In this document: positions 17,815 to 27,693 of the stretch, one piece after another
How positions within the stretch are numbered: the stretch's first letter is position 1
How the letters are laid out: each line of letters opens with the position of its first letter
NCBI GenBank assembly: GCA_031430435.1
Contig: JANPBM010000041.1
Span: 1 to 64,000, forward strand
Reading direction: 5' to 3'
DNA length: 64,000 bases
DNA from: JANNVK01 sp031430435
GTDB taxonomy: Bacteria; Acidobacteriota; Blastocatellia; Pyrinomonadales; Pyrinomonadaceae
The notes under the pieces: generated by a model
Database searches by the model: none
The model's input: the letters and a program-made list of their open reading frames with translations, nothing else
Told to the model about the DNA's origin: nothing
Program-made: the position numbers and the translations under genes

Positions 17815-19032
17815 ATGAACTTGCAAAAACCTAAAAAGATTTTTTATGTCTGGAATTATATAGAATGGGGCGGAGCTCAAATTTATTTTTTCGCGTTGAT
17901 GAACGAAGCGAAAAAACACTGCGAAGTTTTAGTGATTTTACCGAAAAATTCAGATAAACAACTACTTAACTTTTTGGATAATCTGAACATTAAATACGAA
18001 TTTTTTGATGCCGTCGGCGATAACCAACCTGCAACAACTTTTAAAAGAAAACTTCAACGGCATTTTAATAAAGTCGTTTGCGAATACAAAACTCTTAAAT
18101 ATCTGCAAAGATTAGATTTATCGGGTAATATACTGCATATTGAATTGGCTCCGTGGCAATCGCTGGTTGCGTTGTTGTTACTTGTTCGGCAGACAGTCGT
18201 TTTTATTACGATGCACAACGAACCCGGAAAGGTGAACTTACTAAGGGAAATTCTTTGGAAAATAAAATTCGGGGTGATCGGCAGTCTTAAGAATTTTCAC
18301 ATTTTTACTTCAAATAAGCACACGAAAAATGCGCTTTACAAGTTTTTGCCGAAAGAGTTCGCCGATGAAATTGCGATTACATACACGGCGGTAAATCCGT
18401 TGGAAATTGATGCGGCTTTGGCGGTTGAACTAAATCGAAATGAATTGATTAAAAAGTTCAACTTGCCGAAAAATAAAACACTGGTTTTTGTCGTCGGACA
18501 ATTTATAGACAGAAAAGGTCGCTGGATTTATTTGGATGCCGCAAAACAAATATCCGAGATTGACGATGAAATTGCGTTTGTTTGGATTTCAAATTCAAAA
18601 CCGAGTACCGATGATTTAAGAAAAGTTGAAACATACGGGTTAGGCGAAAAGTTTCGCTTGATTACCTCGGATCAGGTTGGAAAAGAGCGAATCGATTTGT
18701 TCAAATTGATGCGAATGGCAGATATTTTTGCGTTGCCGAGTTATGTCGAAGGTTTACCGATTTCCTTGCTTGAAGGTATGGCACTCGGAAAACCAAGTAT
18801 TTCAACGAATGTTTATGCGATTCCCGAAGCAGTTAAAAATTCGGAAACCGGGATTTTGATTGAGGCAGGCGACAGTCGGGCGTTAGCCGAAGCAATTTTG
18901 AAATTAAAATCCGACAAAGAGTTGAGCGAAAAAATCGGTAAATCGGGCAGAGAATTTGTCTTGGAAAATTTCGACGAAAGAGCGGTTGCCAAAATTGCTT
19001 GGACAAAATACTGCGAAGCAATAAAAAAATAG
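17815..19032 (+). CDS. family 4 glycosyltransferase
   Basis: A 405-residue GT-B retaining glycosyltransferase. The C-terminal half carries the Glycos_transf_1 features: FVVGQFIDRKGRWIYLDAA, LMRMADIFALPSYVEGLPIS and LLEGMALGKPSISTNVYAIP, containing the E-x7-E type donor-binding motif. The N-terminal half has EWGGAQIYFFALMNEA. I chose the ATG at 17815; the longer reading from 17785 would run through the second hairpin and lacks a ribosome binding site. It abuts the flippase gene with no gap. Confidence 0.85.
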   Translation: MNLQKPKKIFYVWNYIEWGGAQIYFFALMNEAKKHCEVLVILPKNSDKQLLNFLDNLNIKYEFFDAVGDNQPATTFKRKLQRHFNKVVCEYKTLKYLQRLDLSGNILHIELAPWQSLVALLLLVRQTVVFITMHNEPGKVNLLREILWKIKFGVIGSLKNFHIFTSNKHTKNALYKFLPKEFADEIAITYTAVNPLEIDAALAVELNRNELIKKFNLPKNKTLVFVVGQFIDRKGRWIYLDAAKQISEIDDEIAFVWISNSKPSTDDLRKVETYGLGEKFRLITSDQVGKERIDLFKLMRMADIFALPSYVEGLPISLLEGMALGKPSISTNVYAIPEAVKNSETGILIEAGDSRALAEAILKLKSDKELSEKIGKSGREFVLENFDERAVAKIAWTKYCEAIKK

Positions 19033-20508
19033 ATGTCCGAAAAACACGTTGCACGAAATATATTATTTAGTTCAATCACTTGGTTTTTGCCGATTGGCTT
19101 GGCTTTTTTTGCCATTCCGCAAATAATAAAAGGATTAGGCAGCCAACAATACGGTCTTTATACGCTGGTTTTAGGGTTTATCGGATATTCGTTTAACCTG
19201 AATTTTGGTCGTGTAATTACAAAATATATTGCTGAAGCCGAAAATGACGTTGAAAAAATAAATGAAATTTACACGATTTCGTTTATTATTCATTCAATTG
19301 TCGCCACCGCCGGAATGATTTTGACGGCGGTTTTTGCCGAGTATTTAGTTAATGACGTGTTTTTGCTTTCACAGACCGAAGCCGTTTTTTCATTCGTTAT
19401 TGCCGGACTGACCATATTTTTTCTGATTTTCAACGGGTTTTATACTTCAATTATTCAAGGTTTGCAACGATTCGATATTTTTGCGAAAGTGCAGAGTTTT
19501 TATGTCGTTATCTCAACCGTCGGAAATTTAATATTGATTTGGTATGATTTCAAAGTCAATCCGCTGTTAATTTGGAATTTGATAACAATAGTTTTGAGTA
19601 CAATTATTTTTTTCGGATACTCGAAAAAACTGTTACCCAACCTGAAATTTAAGTCGAAAATTAACCCGCTTACGCTGAAAGAAGTCTTGAAATTTAATTT
19701 TGGAATGATTTTGTTTCAAGTATTCGGAAACTTATTGTTGTTGTTTGAAAGGACTTGGATAGTCAGAAACTTTGGTGAAAGTTCACTTACTTTCTACGCC
19801 GTAACAACGTCTTTGGCAATTTACATTTATACTTTTGTCGGTGCTTTTACGATGTATTTTTTTCCGCTAATCAGCCAATTACAAGATAACAAGCCCAAAA
19901 TGAAAATGATTTATCTGAGAACAACAAAGTTTATCATTTTGATTGTCTCGTTTTTGGCTTTGAATATTCTGATCGAAAGAGCAAACTTTTTGGCATTGTG
20001 GATTAATGCTGAATTTTCTGAAAACGGCAGCGATTTACTGCTGATTCATACTCTGACTTACTCGATTTTGGCTTTGTCGATAATCTCTTGGCAGTTAGTT
20101 GAAGCAAAAGGAGCAACAACCTATAATGGTATGTTAAGTCTTTTGTGGTTGTTTATCAGCAGTATTTTGATGTATTTTCTTTCCGCCGATTTTAAACTCG
20201 AAGGCGTGGCGGTTTCAAAGTTCATCGGGATTTTACCGTTTGTCGTCTCAATTTTTTATGTCGAAAAATGGATATTGGGCGAAGTGTGTATTGAATTTTG
20301 GCTGAAACTTTCAATAAAATTATCCGCCATTATCGGAGCAACTTATTTGGTCGATAAATTTGTCCTGAGCTTTTTGCCATATACTTGGCTGACGGTTATA
20401 TTGATCGGATTGGTCGGATTTGCAACAACTGTTTCGGGGGCAATATTATTGAATTATTTTGATGAAAACGAAAAAAACTATTTTATGAAATTTGCCAAAC
20501 AATTATGA
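19033..20508 (+). CDS. oligosaccharide-lipid flippase (Wzx-like, MATE/MOP superfamily)
   Basis: An integral membrane protein of 491 residues with about 12-14 hydrophobic helices along its whole length. The N-terminus (SSITWFLPIGLAFFAIPQII, then GSQQYGLYTLVLGF) is typical of the polysaccharide biosynthesis MOP exporters that flip undecaprenyl-diphosphate-linked repeat units to the periplasm. It begins on the base after the preceding stop and its own stop overlaps the next start (ATGA). Together with the polymerase at 21182 it identifies the locus as Wzx/Wzy-dependent. Confidence 0.85.
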   Translation: MSEKHVARNILFSSITWFLPIGLAFFAIPQIIKGLGSQQYGLYTLVLGFIGYSFNLNFGRVITKYIAEAENDVEKINEIYTISFIIHSIVATAGMILTAVFAEYLVNDVFLLSQTEAVFSFVIAGLTIFFLIFNGFYTSIIQGLQRFDIFAKVQSFYVVISTVGNLILIWYDFKVNPLLIWNLITIVLSTIIFFGYSKKLLPNLKFKSKINPLTLKEVLKFNFGMILFQVFGNLLLLFERTWIVRNFGESSLTFYAVTTSLAIYIYTFVGAFTMYFFPLISQLQDNKPKMKMIYLRTTKFIILIVSFLALNILIERANFLALWINAEFSENGSDLLLIHTLTYSILALSIISWQLVEAKGATTYNGMLSLLWLFISSILMYFLSADFKLEGVAVSKFIGILPFVVSIFYVEKWILGEVCIEFWLKLSIKLSAIIGATYLVDKFVLSFLPYTWLTVILIGLVGFATTVSGAILLNYFDENEKNYFMKFAKQL

Positions 20509-21167
20509 AACTTCAAATGGTCGACAGAGTTACATTTATCAAAGAACAATGTCAAGGAAAAAAAGTTCTGCATCTCGGCTGCACAAATTATCCGTACACG
20601 GCAGAGTCTTTGAAAAATAACGATTTGCTCCATTTTAGATTGGCAGAAATTTCGGGTGAACTTTACGGATTCGATTTCGATCGAAAAGGATTGGATATTT
20701 TAAGTGAAAGCGGAATAAAAAATCTTTATCATGCCGATCTGGAAAAACTTGATGAAGTTGATTTAGACGAAACTTTTGATGTCATCGTTGCCGGCGAGAT
20801 GATTGAACATCTTTCAAACCCCGGACTTTTTTTGCGCGGAATAAAGCGTTTTATGAACAAAGAAACAAAACTCGTCATCACCACCGTCAATGCTTACGGC
20901 GCTTTGCGGTTTTTTATTTACGCCCTGCGCGGCAAAGGCGGAATCAATGAACCGGTGCATCCCGATCACGTTTTTTATTATTCTTATGCGACCTTAAATT
21001 TATTGGTTCAACGTGAAAATTTAGCGGTTGAAAAGTTTTGTTTTTACGGGATCGGACCCGAACATTTGGTTCATATGCCGTTGCATTACAAACTTTGCAA
21101 CACCGTCTTTTCTAAATTTTCCAAACAGTTGTCCGATGGTGTGATTGCGATTTGTAAGTTAAAATAA
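20505..21167 (+). CDS. class I SAM-dependent methyltransferase
   Basis: A 220-residue methyltransferase. Motif I is VLHLGCTNYPYT, followed by an acidic residue after ELYGFDFD, and motif IV is DVIVAGEMIEHLSNP, as in Methyltransf_11/23-type enzymes. The start overlaps the flippase stop by four bases, giving translational coupling. In this setting it probably methylates a sugar of the repeat unit or caps the chain; the substrate is not readable. Confidence 0.8.
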   Translation: MKLQMVDRVTFIKEQCQGKKVLHLGCTNYPYTAESLKNNDLLHFRLAEISGELYGFDFDRKGLDILSESGIKNLYHADLEKLDEVDLDETFDVIVAGEMIEHLSNPGLFLRGIKRFMNKETKLVITTVNAYGALRFFIYALRGKGGINEPVHPDHVFYYSYATLNLLVQRENLAVEKFCFYGIGPEHLVHMPLHYKLCNTVFSKFSKQLSDGVIAICKLK

Positions 21168-21181
21168 ACGAATATAAATTG

Positions 21182-22708
21182 ATGCGAGAAATAAAACTGA
21201 CAAAGACATATCTGCCCGAAAGCAAAAGCTACGGATTATTGGCTCCGATTGCGATTTTGTGGGCAATCGCTCTTTTGTCGATTTTTGTGTGGGTTTCGGT
21301 TGATAACAATATATTTCCGCACCTTTATTTGCTGGCTTGGACGGCATTTACGGCAATTACGATTTTTATACCGAATCTCATACTTTATTTTCAAGGAGAA
21401 TTTAAGTTTAATAATCCGATTGTCTATGCTTCGGTTTTGTATTTTTTTCCGGCATTTATAATCGGCGGACTGTTCTTTTTGAGCGGAATGTCAAACCCGT
21501 ATTTTGTCGTGTTCATACAAGATTTCGACACAGATGTTTCGATGACGTTTTGGGCGGTTATTTTGGGTTTTGTCGGACTCTCGGTCGGTTTTATGTTTCC
21601 GGTCGGGAAAAGAATCGGAAGTTACCTTGAAAGTAAATTGCCGCAGGCTGAGTGGAATCCGCAAAATGTGATTTTACCGACTTTATTTTTGATGACGATT
21701 GGGATTGCGAGCAGTGTTTTTGCGTTTACTCTCGGACTGATCGGCTTTCAAAAAGTTGCCGAAATCGGAGAATACGACGGAGTTATCTATATCGTAACGA
21801 TGTTTTCAACGCTTGGCTTTTTCTTGCTTTGGCTGGCTGTTTTTAAACTTCCGAAACTTAGTTTTAACCTCTGGCTGGTAGTAATTATGCTGACAGTTTT
21901 AACGATCGGAAGGGCTTTGGCTGCCGGAAATCGCGGAAGTCTGCTAAGCAGTTTCATCGTTATTGCGTTTGCCTTTTCATTTTCGGGCAGAAAAGTTTCT
22001 TGGAATCAAAAAATATCAGCAGGAATTTTGTTGGTTGTTTTCGTCTTAGGCGGAATGATTTACGGGACAACATTTCGAACCGTTAAAGGATCGGAAGAAC
22101 GATCGACCATCGATGATTATATCGTAAATATAGGCAAAACAATCGATTCGCTCGGCAGTCAGGATGTCGGAGCCGTTTTCACCTCCGGAATTATGTCTTT
22201 GGCGGAAAGAGTCGATGCCGTAAGTTCGTTAGCCGTTGTTGTTTCAAATTACGAAAGACTTGCTCCCTACGAAGAAGGTTACGGGTTGGATAACAATATT
22301 ATCAAAGACACGATGACTTTTGCGATTCCGAGAGTAGTTTGGGCTGAAAAACCTGTTGCCTCAGAGCCGAGAAAATACAGCGAACTATATTTTGATTACG
22401 GCGACAACTCATTTACGATAACTCCGATGGGAGATTTATTAAGGAATTTCGGATGGGAAGGCATTCCGCTCGGAATGTTTATACTGGGCATTTTACTGCG
22501 AACAATTTACTCGGCATTAGTCGAAAATCAACCGTTTTCACTCTGGCGAATAACTCTGTATTTTATGTTGCTGACAAGCGTTTCATACGAAAGTTTCTAT
22601 GGCGGAATTTTGCCTTTTCTAGTTAAGGTAGGAACGGTATCGGTAGTCGGGTTGCTGATTGTCAACTTTTTTACCAAGAAGAACGGGAGAAATAATGTCA
22701 AAATTTAA
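21182..22708 (+). CDS. probable O-antigen/capsule polymerase (Wzy-like)
   Basis: A 508-residue polytopic membrane protein with about 11-13 hydrophobic helices and one large hydrophilic stretch (~residues 300-390, TTFRTVKGSEERST to KPVASEPRKYSELYF), the usual shape of Wzy and O-antigen ligase-type proteins. Wzy sequences are too variable for firm family assignment; topology, position between flippase and transferase genes, and lack of any other candidate support the call. ATG at 21182 is preferred over the TTG three bases earlier. Confidence 0.7.
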   Translation: MREIKLTKTYLPESKSYGLLAPIAILWAIALLSIFVWVSVDNNIFPHLYLLAWTAFTAITIFIPNLILYFQGEFKFNNPIVYASVLYFFPAFIIGGLFFLSGMSNPYFVVFIQDFDTDVSMTFWAVILGFVGLSVGFMFPVGKRIGSYLESKLPQAEWNPQNVILPTLFLMTIGIASSVFAFTLGLIGFQKVAEIGEYDGVIYIVTMFSTLGFFLLWLAVFKLPKLSFNLWLVVIMLTVLTIGRALAAGNRGSLLSSFIVIAFAFSFSGRKVSWNQKISAGILLVVFVLGGMIYGTTFRTVKGSEERSTIDDYIVNIGKTIDSLGSQDVGAVFTSGIMSLAERVDAVSSLAVVVSNYERLAPYEEGYGLDNNIIKDTMTFAIPRVVWAEKPVASEPRKYSELYFDYGDNSFTITPMGDLLRNFGWEGIPLGMFILGILLRTIYSALVENQPFSLWRITLYFMLLTSVSYESFYGGILPFLVKVGTVSVVGLLIVNFFTKKNGRNNVKI

Positions 22709-23456
22709 TAAAGGGCTGTGGGAGCATTACGGCGAAGAAACCGCATATTTTGCAGTTATAACCGAAGACAAGTTTCGCAAAGAAAGTTTAACTGAAACTG
22801 CTCGCCAAGAATTTTTTGCGGGCGGCGAAGAGTATATTCAAACAATTTGGAAAGAAATCGAGAGTAATTTTGCCGCAAATTTTGAGCCGCAAAAAGCCGT
22901 AGATTTCGGATGCGGAGTCGGGCGTTTGACAATTCCGTTGGCGAAAAAATGCAAGGAAATTATCGGAGTCGATATTTCCGATAAAATGCTCAAAGAAGCT
23001 CAGGTAAACTGCGAAAAATTCGGAATCGAGAACGCTTCTTTTGTCGAAAGCGATGACACGCTTTCCAAATTAACCGAAAAAGTAGATTTTGTTCACTCGT
23101 TTATCGTTATCCAACACATTAAACCTGTCATCGGCGAAAAAATTTTTTCTCGATTAGTAGAGATTTTAAACGACGGCGGGGTCGGTGCTTTGCACATAAA
23201 ATATGCGAATCCGGGCAGATTTGCATCACGGCTTCGATATTTTGTTTACCGAGAATTTCCGGTAATTTATAAAGTGCGAAGTTTAATTTTGGGTGCTAAA
23301 AAAGAACCGCTGATTCCTGTCTATAACTATAATTTGAATAATATTTTCAGAATTTTACAGGAGCAAAATTGCCACAAATGCGTAGTTAGGTTTAGCGATC
23401 ACGGGCATTTGGGAGTTTTAATTTTCTTTCAAAAACAAAAAGACATTACCTATTAA
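22695..23456 (+). CDS. class I SAM-dependent methyltransferase
   Basis: A 253-residue methyltransferase with motif I AVDFGCGVGRLTIPLAKKC, post-I acidic IIGVDISDKM and motif IV KVDFVHSFIVIQHI. The start at 22695 follows GGGAGA at good spacing and overlaps the polymerase gene by 14 bp; the longer reading from 22659 is inside the polymerase gene and unlikely. Its stop is directly followed by the next start. The substrate is presumably a sugar of the polymer. Confidence 0.8.
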   Translation: MSKFNKGLWEHYGEETAYFAVITEDKFRKESLTETARQEFFAGGEEYIQTIWKEIESNFAANFEPQKAVDFGCGVGRLTIPLAKKCKEIIGVDISDKMLKEAQVNCEKFGIENASFVESDDTLSKLTEKVDFVHSFIVIQHIKPVIGEKIFSRLVEILNDGGVGALHIKYANPGRFASRLRYFVYREFPVIYKVRSLILGAKKEPLIPVYNYNLNNIFRILQEQNCHKCVVRFSDHGHLGVLIFFQKQKDITY

Positions 23457-24446
23457 ATGATGGAAACAGTAGTATTTACAAACGGTTGCTTTGATATTTT
23501 GCATGTCGGACATCTCGATTTGCTGTCGCGGGCAAAAGCACTCGGCACAAAATTGATTGTCGGCATCAACAGCGATAATTCTGTGCGGCAAATTAAAGGT
23601 TCTTCGCGTCCGTTGGTCGGCGAAAAAGAGCGTGCAGAGATGCTGATTGCGCTGGAAATTGTTGACGAAGTGCGGATTTTCGATGAGCAAACGCCGCAAA
23701 AGTTAATCGAAGAAATTAAACCGGACGTGCTTGTGAAAGGCGGAGATTGGAAAATTAACGAAATTGTCGGAGCAGATTTTGTCGTCAAAAACGGCGGAAA
23801 AGTATTTTCTTTGCCACTCAAAGAAGGTTTTTCGACGACCTCAATCATTGAAAAAATGCTCGGTCGGCAATCAAGCGACGATAATCAGCCGACGGAAGGT
23901 TATTTATTTAATTCGCTGCAACAGCATCGTGAAGTTTTTGAGAAAATCGACCTTGAAGTTATTGAAAGTTGCGGTAATATAATTGTCGAAGCGTTAAAAA
24001 ACGGCAATAAAATTTTGCTCTGCGGAAATGGCGGAAGTGCGGGCGATGCCCAACATATAGCCACCGAAATTACTGGACGTTTTGAATCGGAAAGACGCGG
24101 TTTACCCGCAATTGCTTTAACCACAGATACTTCTGCGTTGACCGCAATCGCCAACGACTTCGGGTTTGAAAGAATTTTTTCACGCCAAGTTGAAGCACTC
24201 GCCAAAGAAGGCGATGTTTTAATCGGAATTACGACCAGCGGAAATTCGCCGAATATCATTGCGGCTGTCATGGAAGCCCGAAATATCGGCTGTAAAACTA
24301 TCGGCTTAACCGGCGAAAAAGGCAAGAAAATTGCCTCGTTATGTGATGCAAGCGTCTTAGTTCCTTCGGACAGAACCGCGCGAATTCAGGAAGCACATAT
24401 TACCATCGGACATTTATGGTGCGAAATGGTAGATAAAAATTTGTAG
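23457..24446 (+). CDS. fused heptose-1-phosphate adenylyltransferase / sedoheptulose-7-phosphate isomerase
   Basis: A two-domain protein of 329 residues. Residues ~1-130 are the nucleotidyltransferase half of HldE (RfaE2 type): FTNGCFDILHVGHLDLL with the HxGH motif, VGINSDNSVRQIKG and VLVKGGDW. Residues ~146-329 are a GmhA-type SIS domain: LCGNGGSAGDAQHIATEI, ITTSGNSPNI and RIQEAHITIGHLWCEMVD. The protein therefore joins the first and fourth steps of ADP-heptose synthesis, which usually sit on separate proteins; the kinase normally fused to the adenylyltransferase is the next gene. The reading frame is continuous with a ~15-residue linker, so this is a real fusion. Confidence 0.88.
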   Translation: MMETVVFTNGCFDILHVGHLDLLSRAKALGTKLIVGINSDNSVRQIKGSSRPLVGEKERAEMLIALEIVDEVRIFDEQTPQKLIEEIKPDVLVKGGDWKINEIVGADFVVKNGGKVFSLPLKEGFSTTSIIEKMLGRQSSDDNQPTEGYLFNSLQQHREVFEKIDLEVIESCGNIIVEALKNGNKILLCGNGGSAGDAQHIATEITGRFESERRGLPAIALTTDTSALTAIANDFGFERIFSRQVEALAKEGDVLIGITTSGNSPNIIAAVMEARNIGCKTIGLTGEKGKKIASLCDASVLVPSDRTARIQEAHITIGHLWCEMVDKNL

Positions 24447-25379
24447 ATGTCAGTAAATTTTTCGGATGTAAAAGTATTGATTGTCGGTGATGTAATGCTC
24501 GACAGATATTGCTGGGGAAGCGTGAACAGAATTTCGCCCGAAGCACCCGTGCCTGTCGTAAACCTTGACAGAACAGAAGTTACCCTCGGCGGTGCGGCGA
24601 ATGTCGCGGCAAATGTGGTCGGACTCGGTGCCAAAGCATGGTTGGTCGGCGTAATCGGGAAAGATGCGGAAGCGGAATTATTTCCGAAAATTTTGCAGGA
24701 AAAAGGGATTTCACACGATAATTTGGTTGAACTCGAAAATCGCCCGACAACCGTTAAAACTCGAATTGTCGCGCATAATCAACACATTGTTCGGATTGAC
24801 CAAGAAACAACCGAACAATTATCGAATGAAGCGGAAAACAAAGTTTGGAGCAAAATTATTGCAATCTTTGACCAAGCAAATATCGTTATCATTTCTGATT
24901 ACGCAAAAGGTTTATTGACCGACAGCTTGATTTTACGTTTGATAACGCTGGGGGTTGAGCGAGGTAAACCGGTTTTAGTCGACCCGAAAGGTAAAGATTA
25001 CGCAAAATATCGCGGTGCAACTTTGCTGACACCGAACAAACGCGAAGCCTATCAAGCAACCGGAATCGAAGACATCGAACAAGCGGGGCAAGTTTTAATG
25101 AAAACAACAGACTTGAAAGCATTACTGATTACACAAGGCGAAAATGGGATGACATTATTTGAGAAAAACGATAAATCGTTCAAATTAAACGCTTTAGCCA
25201 GAAAAGTATATGACGTAACGGGGGCAGGCGACACGGTTATTGCGACATTGGCGGTGGCATTGGCAAGGGGCTTTAATCTCCGCGAAGCAGCCGGCTTGGC
25301 AAATATAGCTGCCGGTTTTGTTGTTGAAAAAGTGGGAACAACCACGATTGATATTAAAGAACTGCGAGAGGTTTTATAA
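24447..25379 (+). CDS. D-glycero-beta-D-manno-heptose-7-phosphate kinase (RfaE1-type, standalone)
   Basis: A PfkB/ribokinase-fold kinase of 310 residues matching the N-terminal domain of HldE. It has VGDVMLDRYCWGSVNRISPE, GGAANVAANVVGLGAKAWLV and the ATP/anion-hole motif DVTGAGDTVIATLAVALARG. It phosphorylates heptose-7-phosphate at C1. The normal C-terminal adenylyltransferase is absent and instead lies in the preceding gene. It starts immediately after the preceding stop. A GmhB phosphatase and an HldD epimerase are not in the window. Confidence 0.9.
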   Translation: MSVNFSDVKVLIVGDVMLDRYCWGSVNRISPEAPVPVVNLDRTEVTLGGAANVAANVVGLGAKAWLVGVIGKDAEAELFPKILQEKGISHDNLVELENRPTTVKTRIVAHNQHIVRIDQETTEQLSNEAENKVWSKIIAIFDQANIVIISDYAKGLLTDSLILRLITLGVERGKPVLVDPKGKDYAKYRGATLLTPNKREAYQATGIEDIEQAGQVLMKTTDLKALLITQGENGMTLFEKNDKSFKLNALARKVYDVTGAGDTVIATLAVALARGFNLREAAGLANIAAGFVVEKVGTTTIDIKELREVL

Positions 25380-25380
25380 A

Positions 25381-26457
25381 TTGGATTTCAAACGAATTTT
25401 AGTTTTTAGAATCGGACACCTCGGTGATACTTTAGTTTCACTCCCTGCTTTTTGGGCAGTCAAAAATGCCTATCCGAACGCACACCTGACGCTGCTCTCG
25501 AATGTTGACGCAAATAATCCCAAATATGTTTCAGCCAGAAGCGTGTTACCCGAAACAGGTCTGTTCGATGATTGGTTGACCTATCGGTTCAGCCCGAATA
25601 AACTGCAATCTGTCCGTTATTTTACGCAATTATTGTTAAAGTTAAAGGTTAATAAATATGATGCAGTTGTTTATCTTATGACTCGTAATCGGTTGAAAAC
25701 ACAGATTATACGAGATATAAAATTTTTTCGACTAGCCGGCATAAATCAAATTTACGGAACAGAGTACTTAAAAGCAAATTTGCTCGATAAAAATGCTCAA
25801 AGACCTTTACCGAACACAGAACCCGAGTCGGAGTTTTTGCTGAAATGTTTGACCGAGAAAAATTTTTTGAAAGCCGACGGTCTGAAATCAGAACCTGAAA
25901 TGAAGTTGTCGGAAAGCGAAGTTTTCTTTGCCGATAAATGGATAACAGAAAACTGCGACGTATCCAAAACCTTTGTTGCCGTGGCGCCTGCCAGCAAGTG
26001 GGAATCAAAAGTGTGGGCAGAAGAAAGTTATGCCGAAGTTGTAAAACGACTGATAGAAGAAAAAGACGTTTTCCCGATAGTTTTCGGCGGAAAAGAAGAG
26101 CGTGAAACAGGTGAAAGACTAATTAAATACTGGGGAATCGGTGCAAATGCAGCCGGTGAATTGAATATCCGCCAAGCGGCATCTGCTTTGCAAACGTGCA
26201 AAATGTATCTCGGAAACGACACGGGAACAATGCACTTAGCGGCATCGGTCGGGACAAAATGTGTGGCAATTTTTGCCGCAATCGATTACCCGAATCGTTG
26301 GAAACCGTTTGGAAACGGACATAAAATTTTTCGTGAGGCAGTCGAATGTGAAGGTTGTTACGCAGAAATTTGTTTTAATAATCATAAATGTTTGGATTTG
26401 ATTTCAACCGAAAATGTCTATAATTCTTGTATAAAACTTCTGAATGAAGAGTGTTAA
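25381..26457 (+). CDS. ADP-heptose glycosyltransferase (GT family 9)
   Basis: A 358-residue heptosyltransferase of the WaaC/WaaF/WaaQ family. It has FRIGHLGDTLVSLPAFWAVK at the N-terminus, AVAPASKWESKVWAEESYAE and the donor-site motif LGNDTGTMHLAASVG in the C-terminal half. Its position directly after the ADP-heptose genes suggests it uses that donor. I chose the TTG at 25381, one base after the kinase stop and preceded by GAGAGG at good spacing; the longer reading from 25318 lies inside the kinase gene. A late CxGC cluster (VECEGCYAEICF, with a further Cys) is a slightly unusual C-terminus. Confidence 0.85.
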   Translation: MDFKRILVFRIGHLGDTLVSLPAFWAVKNAYPNAHLTLLSNVDANNPKYVSARSVLPETGLFDDWLTYRFSPNKLQSVRYFTQLLLKLKVNKYDAVVYLMTRNRLKTQIIRDIKFFRLAGINQIYGTEYLKANLLDKNAQRPLPNTEPESEFLLKCLTEKNFLKADGLKSEPEMKLSESEVFFADKWITENCDVSKTFVAVAPASKWESKVWAEESYAEVVKRLIEEKDVFPIVFGGKEERETGERLIKYWGIGANAAGELNIRQAASALQTCKMYLGNDTGTMHLAASVGTKCVAIFAAIDYPNRWKPFGNGHKIFREAVECEGCYAEICFNNHKCLDLISTENVYNSCIKLLNEEC

Positions 26458-27619
26458 ACCCAAAATTTTGGTGTTTTGTGATTATTACCTGCCCGGTTAC
26501 AAAAGCGGCGGCGGTATGCGCACGATTGTCAATATGGTCGAACGGCTTCACCCCGAATTTGACTTTCGGGTTGTGACGAGAGATCACGACGGGTGCGATG
26601 ATTTTGAAAGTTATAAAACTGTAAACATCAATGAATGGAATGATTTAGAGAATGCTAAAGTGTTTTTTCTACCAAAGAACCGAGTGAAAATTTCGGCTGT
26701 CAACAGACTTATTAAAGATGTTCAACCGAATGCGATTTACCTGAACAGCTATTTTTCAACCTTGGCAATTTTTGTTCTGACTTTGAAAAAAATGGGTAAA
26801 ATGCCAAATATAGAAGTGATTTTGGCTCCGTGCGGTGAATTATCGGAAGGCTCGCTGAGTCTTAAGCGATTGAAAAAGAAAACCTTCAGAACTTTGGCAA
26901 GCGCATTCAGTATTTACTCGGACTTAATTTGGAAGGCTTCATCGGAATTTGAGGTAATTGAAATAGAGTCCGCGAAAGGGAAAGGCGGAAAAACTTTCAT
27001 CGCCCCTGATTTACCGAGTAAAGCCATACTTCCGAATTACGAACAAAATAATAAACGCCGGAAAAAAGCAGGCGAACTTCGGCTTGTTTTTATGTCGCGG
27101 GTTTCGGCTAAAAAAAACTTAATGTGGTTTCTGGAAATTTTGCTGCAAACCAAAGAGAACATTCAGTTTGATATAATAGGTCCGAATGAAGACGAAAGTT
27201 ACTGGGAAAGATGTTTAGCTGTCATAAATTTGTTTCCGGACAATATAAAATGTAAATATCTCGGCTCGATTCCTAACAATATTGTGATTGAAAGTATGAT
27301 TAATTACGATTTTTTTGTTCTGCCGACTTTGAGCGAAAATTTCGGACACGTTTTTCTTGAGGCATTATCAGCCGGATGTCCTTTAATCACAACAAATAAC
27401 ACTCCTTGGCTGAAATTGGAAGAAAAAAACATCGGTTGGGATTTAGCTTTGGAAAACCGGAATGAGTGGCATAATATACTAAAAAAATGTGTTGCAATGG
27501 ATAACACGGAGTACCAAAATATGTCTGTTGCTTCGCGTAAGTTCGCAGTAGATTTTTTAGCCGATAAAGATATTGAAGAGGCAACTCGAAAAGTTCTTAA
27601 CTATACGATAAAGCAATAA
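26444..27619 (+). CDS. family 4 glycosyltransferase
   Basis: A 391-residue GT-B transferase. The N-terminus (FCDYYLPGYKSGGGMRTIVN) is the usual glycine-rich acceptor loop. The C-terminal domain has FMSRVSAKKNLMWFLEILLQ, YDFFVLPTLSENFGHVFLEA and LSAGCPLITTNNTPW. It overlaps the heptosyltransferase gene by 14 bp. A 74-bp gap without evident structure separates it from the next gene. Confidence 0.85.
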   Translation: MKSVKPKILVFCDYYLPGYKSGGGMRTIVNMVERLHPEFDFRVVTRDHDGCDDFESYKTVNINEWNDLENAKVFFLPKNRVKISAVNRLIKDVQPNAIYLNSYFSTLAIFVLTLKKMGKMPNIEVILAPCGELSEGSLSLKRLKKKTFRTLASAFSIYSDLIWKASSEFEVIEIESAKGKGGKTFIAPDLPSKAILPNYEQNNKRRKKAGELRLVFMSRVSAKKNLMWFLEILLQTKENIQFDIIGPNEDESYWERCLAVINLFPDNIKCKYLGSIPNNIVIESMINYDFFVLPTLSENFGHVFLEALSAGCPLITTNNTPWLKLEEKNIGWDLALENRNEWHNILKKCVAMDNTEYQNMSVASRKFAVDFLADKDIEEATRKVLNYTIKQ

Positions 27620-27693
27620 TTTACGCTCAATTACTTAATTCATAGCTTTATCTGTCGGAATGCAGACGTTTGACGTGTTACATTAACTTTTTT

